Shown here in pieces: positions 48,619 through 58,454 of a DNA stretch of 64,000 nucleotides. A program made the position numbers and the translations under genes. Below the pieces are notes generated by a model. It did not search any database. It had not been told where the DNA came from and was given only the letters and a program-made list of their open reading frames with translations. Positions within the stretch are counted from its first letter, which is position 1. Each line of letters begins with the position of its first letter. Origin of the DNA: DASSUW01 sp963792385 (GTDB lineage: Bacteria > Actinomycetota > Thermoleophilia > Solirubrobacterales > Solirubrobacteraceae); NCBI GenBank assembly GCA_963792385.1, contig CAWBVZ010000012.1:1178001-1242000 (forward strand), in the 5' to 3' direction.

Positions 48619-51600
48619 ATGCTCGAGCTCCGGATCCTCGGTCCGTTCGACGTCCTCGACGGCGATCGGACGATCGAGCTCGGGGGAGCGCGTCAGCGCG
48701 CGGTGCTCGCGATCCTGGTGCTGCACCGCGGCGAGGCCGTGTCCGTCGACCGGATCGTCGACCTCATGTGGGGCGAGTCGCCGCCGCCGACCGCGGTCAA
48801 GACCGTGCAGGTCTACGTGTCCCACCTTCGCGGTGCGCTCGGCAAGGACGTCGTCGCGAGCTCGAGCAGCGGATACGCGCTCGCGGTCGACCCTGAGTGC
48901 ATCGACGCGGTGCGCTTCGAGCGGCTCGTGGACGAGGGTCGGGCCGCGCTCGACGACGACGATCCGGCGCGCGCCGCCGAGCGTCTGCAATCGGCGCTGG
49001 CGCTGTGGCGCGGACCGGTGCTGGGCGATCTCGCGTACGAGCGGTTCGCGCAGGACGAGGTCGCGCGGCTCGAGGAACAGCGCCTCGCAGCGGTCGAGGA
49101 GCGGATCGAGGCCGATCTCCGTCTCGGTCGTCACGTCGAGCTCGTGGCGGAGCTCGAGGGGCTCGTGCGCAAGCACCCGCTGCGCGAGCGCCTGCGCGCG
49201 CAGCACATGCTCGCGCTCTACCGATCGGGCCGCCAGGCGGACGCGCTGGAGAGCTTCCGTGACGCGCGGAGCTCGCTGATCGAAGAGCTCGGGCTCGAGC
49301 CGGGAAAGGAGCTGCGCGAGCTCGAGCAGGCGATCCTCGCACAGGATCCCGCGCTCGACCTGCCCCGCGGTCGCCGTTCGCGACCGCCTCCGGCAGGTCG
49401 TCGCCGCAGCGTCGCGATCATCGGCGCGGGCGCGGTGCTCGCCTGTGCGGCTATCGCCGCCGTCGCGATGGCGCTGAGCGGATCGGACAGCAGCGTCCCG
49501 GTGTTTCCGGACTCCGTCGCCGTGATCGACCCCGAGACTAGCCTGGTCGTCGCGGACGTACCGGTCGGCGTCAGGCCGGAGGCGGTTGCGGCCGACAAGC
49601 GCTGGGTCTGGGTCGCCAACGCCGCGGACGCAAGCGTGTCGCAGATCGACATTGGCACGCGACGCGTCGCCGCCACGATTACGCCGAACGTCGGCGTCGA
49701 AGCGCTTGCCGTTGGAGCCGGCTCCGCCTGGATCTCAGACGCCAGCCGCGGTCGAGTCGTGCGGCTCGCCGCCGACATCGGGACGGTGGCGGATTCGGTG
49801 CGGTTCCCCACGAGCTTTGGCGCTAGGGCGCCCAGCGCGGCCGCGCTGGGCATGGACGCCCTATGGATCGCGAGCCCGAACTCCGCCGCGGTCTACAGGA
49901 TCGACACCGCGAGCAGCCGCCTCAAGGCGCGCATCGACGTGGGCAACAAGCCGGCCGGCGTCGCGGTCGCCGACGGGGCCGTGTGGGTGACCGACGACAT
50001 CGAGAACAACATCAGGCGGCTCACGCCAGTCGGCGCCGGCACCGTGACCGACACGATCCCGCTCGGCAACGGGTCCGGACCGGTTGCGGCCGGGGAGGGC
50101 GCGATCTGGGTGGTGAATAGCCGCGACGACACGGTGTCCCGGATCGATCCCACCACGCGCGCCGTGGAAGCCCTCATCAGGGTCGGCCGGCTCCCGTCCG
50201 GCATCGCGGTGGGCGCCGGTGCGGTGTGGGTTGCGAACAGCCTCGCGGGGACCGTGTCGCGGATCGACCCGGCCACGAACCGCGTGACGACGACGATCGA
50301 CGTGGGAGGGGCGCCCCATTCGGTCGCAGTGGCCGATGGCCGTGTATGGGTCAGCATCCAGCAGGCCCCGCCTCCTCGAGCGCCCGCCGGCGGGCCGTCG
50401 GTGGCGCGCGTCGTGATGGAGGACGACCCTGGGACAACCGGCTCGTCGGGCCTCGGCGAGCCGCACCTTCTGCACGCGACCTGTGCGCGGCTCATGACTA
50501 TGGCGAGCCGCAGCGGCTCCGCTGCAGCGGAGCTCGTGCCGGAGCTGGCCGTGGCGCCGCCCGCGGTGTCCGCCGACGGGCGCGTCTATAGATTCCAAAT
50601 CCGCCCGGGCTACCGTTTCTCGCCGCCGTCCGGCGAACCGGTCACCGCGGTCGCGTTCCAGCGTGCCATCGAGCGAGTCGCGCGCGCGCCGTTGGATGCC
50701 TACCCGATCGAGGACGTCCGCGGCGTTACGGCGTACAGGGCCAGGCGCGCAGGCACCATCGCGGGCGTGTCGGCGCGTGGAGACCGGCTCACGATCCGGC
50801 TGACGCAGCCGTCGCCGACGCTGCCGGCGCGCATGGCGACGTTCGGCTTATGCGCCGTCCCCCGAATACGCCCGAACGGCCGCGGAGCCTCGATCGTGTT
50901 GCGACGGCAGGGCCGTACTACATCGCCGCCGTCGCACCAAGGAAGCGCGTGGTGCTGCGCCGTAACCCAGGCTATCCGGGTCCGCGTCCGCAGCGCCTCG
51001 AGGAGATCGACGTCACGATCGGCGTGCCGCTGGCCCGGGCGGTTAAGCAGGTCGAAGCCGGAAACGCGGACTACGTCGGGCGGGTTCCGCCGGATGCGCA
51101 GGCTCGGCTGATCCGGCTCTACGGGCCCGGAAGCCCCGCCGCGGCGGCGGGCCGCCAGCGGTACTTCGCGGAACGCGAGCCGATCGTGAGCGGCTACGCC
51201 TTCAACACGCGCCGGCGGCTGTTCGCGAGCGCAGACATGCGGCGGGCGGTCAACTACGCCCTCGACCGGCGGGCGCTGGCACGGCACCAGATCCCAGAGT
51301 CGCTCGCGGGTCGGCCGGCCGACCAGCTCACCACGCCGGGCTGGCCCGGGTTCCGCGACGCCACGATCTATCCCCTCGGCGGCCCCGACGTCGCCACCGC
51401 CCGGCGCCTGGCAGGCAATCGCCGGCGGCACGGCGTGCTCTACACGTGCAACGTGGCCCCGTGCCTCGCGTCGGCCGAGATCGTGCGCGAGAACCTCGCG
51501 GCGATCGGGATCGACCTCGAGATCCGGGTGTTCGCCTTTTCTGAGATGTTCCGGCGCCTCGAAAATCCCAACGAGCCGTTCGACCTGTCGGAATGGGGCT

Positions 51601-51902
51601 GGATCGGCGATACCCCGGATGCGTTCGGCTTCGTCGATGAGATGTTCCAGTACTTCCCTGCGAGCACGGAATTCCTCTATGGCACGCCGCTGGGACAGCG
51701 GATTCGCGCCGCGAGTCAGCTCACGGGGGCCGCACGGCTCGAGGCGTACGCGGCGCTCGATCGCGACATCGCGGCGCAGGCGGCGCCGTTCGCCGTCGCC
51801 GTCAGCGGCGTCAGCACGGACTTCTTCTCCGCACGCATGGGATGCCAGGTCGAGCATCCGATCTACGGCATCGACCTAGCGGAGCTGTGCGTGCGGAAGT
51901 AG
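48619..51902 (+). pseudogene. Membrane-spanning BTAD regulator fused to beta-propeller and solute-binding domain (single frameshift)
   Basis: Order of domains: OmpR-type winged helix (1-95, LELRILGPFDVLDGDRTIEL), BTAD helical domain (97-245), one membrane helix (about 263-288), YVTN-type propeller (about 293-585, repeated VAVGAGAVWVANSL-like blades) and SBP_bac_5 domain (about 595-1094, with RVATAGPYYIA, MRRAVNYALDRRAL, FDLSEWGW). The first frame ends at 51111 and the last 340 residues continue in the frame to 51902. The break lies at the C run 50859-50863; six Cs would restore AVPPNTPERP. So a one-base deletion, sequencing error or slippage is likely. The intact protein would sense an outside ligand and bind DNA inside. 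Confidence 0.8.
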
Positions 51903-51914
51903 GGCGACGCGTGG

Positions 51915-52613
51915 TTAGCCGGCGGGCAGCGGCTCGTCCGGGCAGCGGGTGAGTACGCGTCGCATCGCGTCCCGCTCGGCAGCGGTGACCCACGCGCGGT
52001 AGCGGCGCTTGACGGCGATCTGGCGCGCGATGTACGCGCACCGGAACGACTTGTTGGCCGGCAGCCACGTCGCCGCGTCACCGTCCCCCTTCTGGCGGTT
52101 GGCGGATGCGTCGGCGGCGAGCAGGTTCAGCGGATCGTTGGCGAGCGCGACGCGCCGCGCGTACGTCCACTGCTGTGCGCCCTTCTGCCACGCGTCGCCG
52201 AGTGCGACGACGTGGTCGATGTCGACCTCCGACGCGCCGCCGCGGACGAACTCGATCCTGCTCGCCGTGTACGGGTCGGCGAGCGCGCCGTCGTGCACGT
52301 CGCAGCGAGTCCCGGGCTCGAATGTCTCGTGGCGCAGGTCGCGGATCAGGATCCGCTGACGCGTATCGCAGCCGTTGACACTCGCCCAGCCGCTGCCGAA
52401 CTCGTCACGGTCATAGCCCGTCCTCGGCGCTCGGCCCTTCACCTTCAGCGTGGCCAGCACGGCGAGTGCGGTCCCGCGCGACGGCGCGCGCGGCGGCTTG
52501 CGAGCCGAGGTCGCGGTCGCCGTGGCAGAGGGCGAGTTGCTCGGAGCCGGCGAGGCGCAGCCGGCTCCTGACAGCGCAAGTAGGCCGAGCATGATCACGC
52601 ACGTCCGGCGCAT
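51915..52613 (-). CDS. HNH endonuclease family lipoprotein (GmrSD/DUF1524-like)
   Basis: 232 residues. A lipoprotein signal ends LSGAGC with C19, then a Ser/Thr/Pro linker (20-45). The nuclease core has D133-H134 in DIDHVVAL, N159, N163 in NDPLNLL, N172 and K175 in NRQKGD, as in secreted HNH proteins. C82, C104, C192 and C224 may form disulfides. It probably degrades extracellular DNA on the cell surface. The frame is open to 52706, but ATG 52613 starts the signal peptide. It diverges from the metallopeptidase. Confidence 0.87.
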   Translation of the reverse strand: MRRTCVIMLGLLALSGAGCASPAPSNSPSATATATSARKPPRAPSRGTALAVLATLKVKGRAPRTGYDRDEFGSGWASVNGCDTRQRILIRDLRHETFEPGTRCDVHDGALADPYTASRIEFVRGGASEVDIDHVVALGDAWQKGAQQWTYARRVALANDPLNLLAADASANRQKGDGDAATWLPANKSFRCAYIARQIAVKRRYRAWVTAAERDAMRRVLTRCPDEPLPAG

Positions 52614-52684
52614 CCGGCGAGTCTGCCACGCGCCCCGGCGCGACCTCGGCGCTGGTTTACGCGCGCGGCTGCGTTGCAGCCTCC

Positions 52685-55600
52685 ATGCACTCCTTCCGAT
52701 CAGCACTGCGCCGGAGCGCCGCGGTCTCCGCGGGCGTACTGGCCCTCGCGGCAGCGGTGCCGGCCTCGGCCGGCGCCGTCGCGAGCCTGCTCCCCGGCCA
52801 AGCCGGCCTGCGGGACCTCGACGCCCGCACCGGTCGCGTCACGCCCACCGCAGCCCAGACATCGGCGGTGTCGAGTCTCGGCGCCCGGGTGGTGTGGAAC
52901 CGCTACGGCACTCCCGCCTCGCTGATCGCCGGCGACGGCTTCCTGACCGGCGCTTCCGCCGGCAGCGCGGTCGATGTCGCCCGCAGCTTCGTTCGCGACC
53001 ACCGCGACCTGTTCCGGCTGTCGGCCGCCGACGCCGACGCCCTCGATCTCGTGAACGACGCGAAGCTCGCCGGCAGCGGCGGGCACGCCGTGCTCCTCCG
53101 GCAGCGCTTCGGCAGCCTGCCCGCCGGCCACGGCGGCATGATCACCGTCGGCGTGTCGGGCGGCCGCGTCGCGTACGTGTCGTCCTCGGCCGCCGGCTCC
53201 CAGGCGGCTCCGGCCGCTGCGACGCTCGGGCCCGTAGAGGCCTGGCTGCGCGCGGCCGGCAACGCCGGCGTCCGCGCCGCCGCGACCGACGTGACCGGTA
53301 CGCGGACCCGCGACGGTTGGACGGAGTTCGGTGTCAAGGGCCTCGCCACGCCGGCCGTCCCGGGCACCAAGCGCCGGGTCGATCAGCGCTCGCGCCTCGT
53401 CGCGTTCCCGACCTTCACGCAGGGCGTGCGCCCCGCGTTCGAGACGATCGTGCTCGACGCCGACGGCGGCGACGTGCGGGCGTACCGCTCGTTCGTCGAC
53501 GCGCGCACCGGCGAGGTGCTGTTCCGTGCCAACGAGGTCAAGCAGGCTGCCGACGGCGAGAACGGCACGGGCACCTTCACCGGCAGCACCGCCGACGGCG
53601 CCAACGGCTGCGGCACCCCGCATCCGGTCGCCGTCACCGGCGCATACTCGATCGGCGCGTTCGCGACCGCGAACCTGCCGGCCGACGACATCGTGCTGCG
53701 GCTGATCGGACCCGGCGGCAGTGCCGTCGCCTCGTCCGACACCGCAACGAGCCCGGAGGCGGTCAACTACGCCGGCAACGGCGCGAAGATCGCCGACGGC
53801 ACCTACCAGATCGTCGTCTGCAAGTTCGACGATCCGACGGTTCCGGCCAGCGGCGACGCGTTCGACTACTCCGGCGGCTACGCGGTCAACACCGTCGCGG
53901 GCACGCCGAGCGTGGCCGGCAACCCCGCGTGGCAGTACTTCCGCAACGCGCCGGCGGGTGACAACCGCGTGACGGGCTGCTTCCTGCTCGCCGCCGGCTG
54001 CGACCTCGGCCTCAACAACACCGCTTCGCGCGGGCCGTGGGACGTGGAGCCCGCCGCCGGCGTGCCGACGTTCACCACTCAGGGCAACAACGCCCGCACG
54101 GCGGAGGCGCGGATGTCACCGCTCACCCCGGGCCCGTTCGGCTTCATGCCGACGTCGCCCACCCGCGCGCACGCCTACCCGTTCGAGAACCAGTGGGCGC
54201 AGACGAAGTGCGACCCGACACCGCTGGCGGTGCCCGGAAGCGGCGCGGACGTGTCGGCGGCGATCACCAACCTGTTCGCCGGCCACAACACGTTCCACGA
54301 CTTCTCCTACCACCTCGGCTTCACCGAGCTCAACTACAACATGCAGCAGGCCAACTTCGGCGTCGCCCGCGACGGCGATCCCGAGATCGGCAACGTGCAG
54401 GCGGGCGCACTGACCGGCGGCGCTCCGAGCTACCTCGGGCGCGACAACGCCAACCAGATCACGCTCAACGACGGCGTGCCGGGGATCACCAACCAGTACC
54501 TGTTCCAGCCGATCGCCGCCGCCTTCTACGGCCCGTGCGTCGACGGCGATCTCGACACCTCTGTGTTCGGCCACGAGTACACGCACGCGATTTCCAACCG
54601 GATGGTCGGCGGGCCCGACGACGGCCTGACCGGGTTCCAGGGCGGCGCGATGGGGGAGAGCTGGTCGGACCTCGTGGCGCTCGAGTACCTGCACTCGCAC
54701 GGGCTCACCAACTCGTGGATCGAGGGCGAGTACGTGACCGGCAACCCGAAGTCCGGCATCCGCGACTACGCGCTCGACGCCAACCCGCTCAACTACTCCG
54801 ACGTCGGATTCGACCTCACCGGGCCGGAGGTCCACGCCGACGGCGAGATCTGGAACGCGGTCAACTACGACCTGCGCCAGGCACTGGTCGCGAAGTACGA
54901 CGCCGCGTTCCCGTCGCGCGACGCCGCTCTGCAGTTGCGCTGCGCCGACGGCCGTCCGGGCACCACCGCGCCCGAGCCGCCGCTGCCCGCCGACCAGTGC
55001 CCGGGCAACCGGCGCTGGATCCAGATCGTGTTCGACGCGTTCCTGCTCCAGCAGGGCGACACGAGCATGCTCACCGCCCGCGACGCCTACCTGGCGGCTG
55101 ACCGGATGCGCTTCGATGGGGCGAACCAGGCGGCGCTGTGGAATGCGTTCGCCCAGCGCGGCATGGGCGAGTCGGCGGCCACGAACACGACCGAGGACGA
55201 CGAGCCGACGCCGGCCTTCGACTCGCCGCTCGCCGACGAGGCGACGGTGACGTTCGCCGCCACGGATGCGACGACGGCGGTGCCGGCGACGGTGTACGTC
55301 GGCCGCTACGAGGCGCGCGCCACGCCGGTCGCCGACACCGATCCGGCGACCGCGCGCGGGGCGACGGTCAAGCTCGTCGCGGGCACGTACGACGTGCTGG
55401 TCCGGGCGCCGGGCTACGGCCTGCGGCGCTTCTCGCTGACGGTGAAGGCGGGCCAGGCGCTCACGCGCTCGTTCGCGCTGACGCCGAACGTCGCCTCCAA
55501 GAGCCAGGGCGCATCGGCGTCCGGCGCGGGCACGAACCACGACAGCCTGATCGACGACACCGAGTCGACGACTTGGGACGTCACCGGCGCGACCGGCGTC

Positions 55601-56062
55601 AACGTCTCCCAGCCGTCGGTGACGATCTCGCTCGCGGGCGCGAAGCCGGTGCGGACCGTCGCGGTCAGCGCGCTGCTCGACCCGAGCGATCCCGACGCCG
55701 ACGAGGGCCGTTTCACCGCGCTCCGGCGGTTCAAGGTCGAGACGTGTGACGGACGGACGGCGAACTGCTCGCTGCCGATCTCGTGGCAGGCGCTCTACAC
55801 GAGCCCGGCAGATGCCTTCCCGGCGATCGCGCCGCGGCCGCTCGCGCCCGACCTGACGTTGCGGACGTTCGACGTCCCGAACACCGTTGCGACGCAGGTC
55901 CGGTTCACGGCGCTGGAGAACCAGTGCACCGGCACGCCGGACTACCAGGGCGAGCAGGACAGCGACCCGCTGAACGCCACGGACTGCGACACCGCCTCCG
56001 ACCAGGGCACGTTCCTGCACGCGGCCGAGTTCGAGGTGTTCGGCCAGGACATCACCGGCTGA
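52685..56062 (+). CDS. Exported M36 (fungalysin) family metallopeptidase
   Basis: 1125 residues. The signal peptide ends near ASAGA. The FTP propeptide (about 50-290) is followed by an inserted beta domain (about 310-410), then the M36 catalytic domain with zinc motif H630-E-Y-T-H634 (FGHEYTHAISNRM) and the third ligand in GESWSDLVALEYL. The C-terminal region has an Ig/carboxypeptidase-regulatory-like domain (about 855-930) and a discoidin-like end (about 945-1125). Self-activated secreted protease. A terminator follows. It diverges from the HNH lipoprotein, both being secreted scavenging functions. Confidence 0.9.
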   Translation: MHSFRSALRRSAAVSAGVLALAAAVPASAGAVASLLPGQAGLRDLDARTGRVTPTAAQTSAVSSLGARVVWNRYGTPASLIAGDGFLTGASAGSAVDVARSFVRDHRDLFRLSAADADALDLVNDAKLAGSGGHAVLLRQRFGSLPAGHGGMITVGVSGGRVAYVSSSAAGSQAAPAAATLGPVEAWLRAAGNAGVRAAATDVTGTRTRDGWTEFGVKGLATPAVPGTKRRVDQRSRLVAFPTFTQGVRPAFETIVLDADGGDVRAYRSFVDARTGEVLFRANEVKQAADGENGTGTFTGSTADGANGCGTPHPVAVTGAYSIGAFATANLPADDIVLRLIGPGGSAVASSDTATSPEAVNYAGNGAKIADGTYQIVVCKFDDPTVPASGDAFDYSGGYAVNTVAGTPSVAGNPAWQYFRNAPAGDNRVTGCFLLAAGCDLGLNNTASRGPWDVEPAAGVPTFTTQGNNARTAEARMSPLTPGPFGFMPTSPTRAHAYPFENQWAQTKCDPTPLAVPGSGADVSAAITNLFAGHNTFHDFSYHLGFTELNYNMQQANFGVARDGDPEIGNVQAGALTGGAPSYLGRDNANQITLNDGVPGITNQYLFQPIAAAFYGPCVDGDLDTSVFGHEYTHAISNRMVGGPDDGLTGFQGGAMGESWSDLVALEYLHSHGLTNSWIEGEYVTGNPKSGIRDYALDANPLNYSDVGFDLTGPEVHADGEIWNAVNYDLRQALVAKYDAAFPSRDAALQLRCADGRPGTTAPEPPLPADQCPGNRRWIQIVFDAFLLQQGDTSMLTARDAYLAADRMRFDGANQAALWNAFAQRGMGESAATNTTEDDEPTPAFDSPLADEATVTFAATDATTAVPATVYVGRYEARATPVADTDPATARGATVKLVAGTYDVLVRAPGYGLRRFSLTVKAGQALTRSFALTPNVASKSQGASASGAGTNHDSLIDDTESTTWDVTGATGVNVSQPSVTISLAGAKPVRTVAVSALLDPSDPDADEGRFTALRRFKVETCDGRTANCSLPISWQALYTSPADAFPAIAPRPLAPDLTLRTFDVPNTVATQVRFTALENQCTGTPDYQGEQDSDPLNATDCDTASDQGTFLHAAEFEVFGQDITG

Positions 56063-56069
56063 CGCGATT

Positions 56070-56095
56070 GAGGGCCGGCCTCCGGGCCGGCCCTC
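56070..56095. terminator. Bidirectional hairpin terminator
   Basis: A perfect 11-base stem GAGGGCCGGCC/GGCCGGCCCTC with a four-base loop between the convergent metallopeptidase and enzyme I genes. Confidence 0.75.
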
Positions 56096-56097
56096 GC

Positions 56098-57801
56098 TCA
56101 CACCGGGTCGCCGCGTTCGACGGCGGCGAGCCGCTCGGCCACCGGCGCCACGAGCGCCGCGACCTCGTCTGCGGTTGTGCATTCGAGCGCGCGCGCCGCG
56201 AGATCCTGCGCCTCGCGGAGAACGATCTCGCGCACCCACGCGCGCACCGTCCCGACCCGCGAGGCGCCGACGCTGAGCTCCTCGACGCCGAGGCCGACGA
56301 GCAGCGGCATCGTGATCGCGTCCGAGGCGGCCTCGCCGCAGACCTCGATCGGGATCCCGGCGCCGCGGGCGGCCCGCACCGACGCGGCGATCGCCGCAAG
56401 CACGCGCGGGTGGTGGGCGGGGCCGGCGCCGGGGCCGAAGCGGTCGGCTCCGAGCGTCGCGGCGGTGAGGTCGTTGGTGCCGATGCTGAGGAAGCCCGCG
56501 CGCTGCGCGAGCGCCCCGGCGATGGCGGCCGCTCCCGGCGTCTCGATCATCGGACCGAGCAGGGGGACGGGCGCGCCGGCGGCATTGGCGGCGGCGCGCA
56601 GGCCCGCGGCGGCGGCTTCGAGCTCGGCCGTCGACTCGACCAGCGGCAGGAGCACGCGCACCTCGGCGCCGGCGGCGGCCTCGAGGATCGCGCACAACTG
56701 TGCAGCGAGAGCGTCCGGCGCCTGCAGCAGGAGCTGGATCCCGCGCTCGTGGCGTCCGGCGAGGAACGGTGGGAGCTTGTCGCCGCCGTAGTCCAGGACG
56801 CGGACCGTGGCAGGTCGGCCGGCGAGGCCGCGGAGCACGGGCTCGAGTGCGCGGCGGTGTTGTGCCTGGGTCGGCCAGGCGTCGGCCTGAAGGAACGCGA
56901 GCTCGGTGCGCAGGAGCCCGACGCCTTCGGCCCCGGCGTCGAGGGCGAGTCGCAGCTCCGCCGCGCCGGCGACGTTGGCGAGCACCGTGACCCGCTGCCC
57001 GTCGCGCGTCTCGGCCGGAACCGCGCGCTGCTCGGCGGCGTGCTCGCGGGCGCGCGTGCGGCGCGCCGCCGACGTCCGGGCATCCTGGATGCGCTCGCCG
57101 TCGGGCTCGGCGAGCACGACGCCGTCATCGCCGTCGACCACGATCACCGCGCCGTCCGCGAGGGCGAGCACGGCGCTACCGAGCTCCGCGACCAGCGGGA
57201 TCCCGAGCGACCGCGCCACGATCGCCGCGTGCGTGGTCGCGCCGCCGCCCGCGAGCGCGACGGCCTGCACGCCGGTGTCCAGTTCGGCGACCTCGGCCGG
57301 CCCAAGGTCGTCGGCGACGAGCACGAAATCGCGTCCGTCAGCGATCGCCGGGACCGCGCCCGCGGCAATGAGCGCCGCCCGGCGGCCCAGGCTGCGGACG
57401 TCGTCGGCCCGCGCGGCGAGCATCTCGTCCGCCAGCGCGGCGAGCACGTCGGCCTGCGCCGAACACGCTGCGAGGATCGCGTCCGGTGCCGGCCGGCCCT
57501 CGCCGACGGCCGCCCTCACGTCGGCCGCGAGACCGGGGTCGAGCGCCATCAGCGCGCCGGTCTCGACGATCTCGGCGTCGCTGTCGCGGCCGTCGGCGCG
57601 CAGCCGGGCCGCGAGCGCGTCGAGCTGGCCCGCGGCGGCGGCGAGCGCGTCGAGCGCACGCTCGGTCTCGGCGGCGCGCCGATCCTCCGGGACCACGGCC
57701 CCGGCGCTGACGGGAGCGGCGAGCCGCCGCACGGCGCCGACGCCGATCCCCGGCGACGCGGCGACGCCGCGCAACGCGGTCTCGATGCGGGGGAGGGCCA
57801 C
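56098..57801 (-). CDS. ptsI: PTS phosphoenolpyruvate-protein phosphotransferase (enzyme I)
   Basis: 567 residues, normal enzyme I length. The phosphorylated histidine is H191 in GGGATTHAAIVARSLGIP; the PEP barrel has GVGLLRTELAFL, DYGGDKLPPF, IGTNDLTA and the catalytic cysteine in EVCGEAASD. It takes phosphate from PEP and passes it to HPr. GTG start 57801 overlaps the DhaL stop (TAGTG); the frame extends to 58188 only as a shadow of dhaL. Its place in the dihydroxyacetone operon suggests dedication to DhaM phosphorylation. Confidence 0.92.
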   Translation of the reverse strand: MALPRIETALRGVAASPGIGVGAVRRLAAPVSAGAVVPEDRRAAETERALDALAAAAGQLDALAARLRADGRDSDAEIVETGALMALDPGLAADVRAAVGEGRPAPDAILAACSAQADVLAALADEMLAARADDVRSLGRRAALIAAGAVPAIADGRDFVLVADDLGPAEVAELDTGVQAVALAGGGATTHAAIVARSLGIPLVAELGSAVLALADGAVIVVDGDDGVVLAEPDGERIQDARTSAARRTRAREHAAEQRAVPAETRDGQRVTVLANVAGAAELRLALDAGAEGVGLLRTELAFLQADAWPTQAQHRRALEPVLRGLAGRPATVRVLDYGGDKLPPFLAGRHERGIQLLLQAPDALAAQLCAILEAAAGAEVRVLLPLVESTAELEAAAAGLRAAANAAGAPVPLLGPMIETPGAAAIAGALAQRAGFLSIGTNDLTAATLGADRFGPGAGPAHHPRVLAAIAASVRAARGAGIPIEVCGEAASDAITMPLLVGLGVEELSVGASRVGTVRAWVREIVLREAQDLAARALECTTADEVAALVAPVAERLAAVERGDPV

Positions 57802-58454
57802 TAGTCCTGCGTGACGGCGGTCTGCAACGCGCGCATGATCAGCGCGGCTGACGTCGCGCCGGGGTCCTGGTGGCCGATCGAGCGCTCGCCCAGGTAGGAC
57901 GCGCGGCCCTTGCGGGCCTGCATCGGGGCGGTCGCCTGCGCACCCGCCTCGGCGGCGTCGGCGGCAGCGGTGACCGCCTCGGCAATCGTCGCTCCTGCGT
58001 CCAGCCGCTCGCGCAGGGTCGCGGTCGCCGGCGTGAGCGCGTCGACCATCGTCTTGTCGCCGGGCTGGGCGGCGCCGAGGCTGACGACGGCCGCCAGCGC
58101 GGCGTCCAGCGCCGCCGCGAGCTGCGGCCCGTCGACGTCCTCGGCGTCGCCGAGGCTGCGGCCGGCTGCCCGCAGCGCCGAGCCCCACAGCGGCCCGCTC
58201 GCGCCCCCGACCGTGGAGACGAGCGTCTTGCCGGCGAGCACGAGGATGCGGCCAGGGGGCGTGTCCGCTCCCTGGGCCGCCAGTGCCTTGCCGACCGCAT
58301 CGAACCCGCGGGTCATGTTGATCCCGTGGTCGCCGTCGCCGATCGCGGCGTCGAGCTGCGTGAGGTAGTCGGCACGGCCGGTCACCGAGGCCTGCGCCTC
58401 GTGCAACCAGGCGATGACGGTTTGGTCACGCACAGCAGTCGGCACCGAGCTCAC
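57801..58454 (-). CDS. dhaL: Dihydroxyacetone kinase subunit DhaL
   Basis: About 217 residues. The nucleotide-binding loop is QLDAAIGDGDHGINM with the aspartates that hold Mg-ADP, then GGASGPLWGSAL and GDKTMVDAL. DhaL keeps bound ADP that is rephosphorylated by DhaM and donates phosphate to dihydroxyacetone on DhaK. GTG 58454 overlaps the dhaK stop (GTGA); GTG 58445 with GGGGAG ten bases upstream is the alternative. Confidence 0.92.
   Translation of the reverse strand: MSSVPTAVRDQTVIAWLHEAQASVTGRADYLTQLDAAIGDGDHGINMTRGFDAVGKALAAQGADTPPGRILVLAGKTLVSTVGGASGPLWGSALRAAGRSLGDAEDVDGPQLAAALDAALAAVVSLGAAQPGDKTMVDALTPATATLRERLDAGATIAEAVTAAADAAEAGAQATAPMQARKGRASYLGERSIGHQDPGATSAALIMRALQTAVTQD

Noticed and set aside
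54116..56695. 859-codon minus frame across the metallopeptidase end
   Set aside because: Low-complexity Arg/Val/Gly sequence, antisense to the M36 gene and crossing a terminator.
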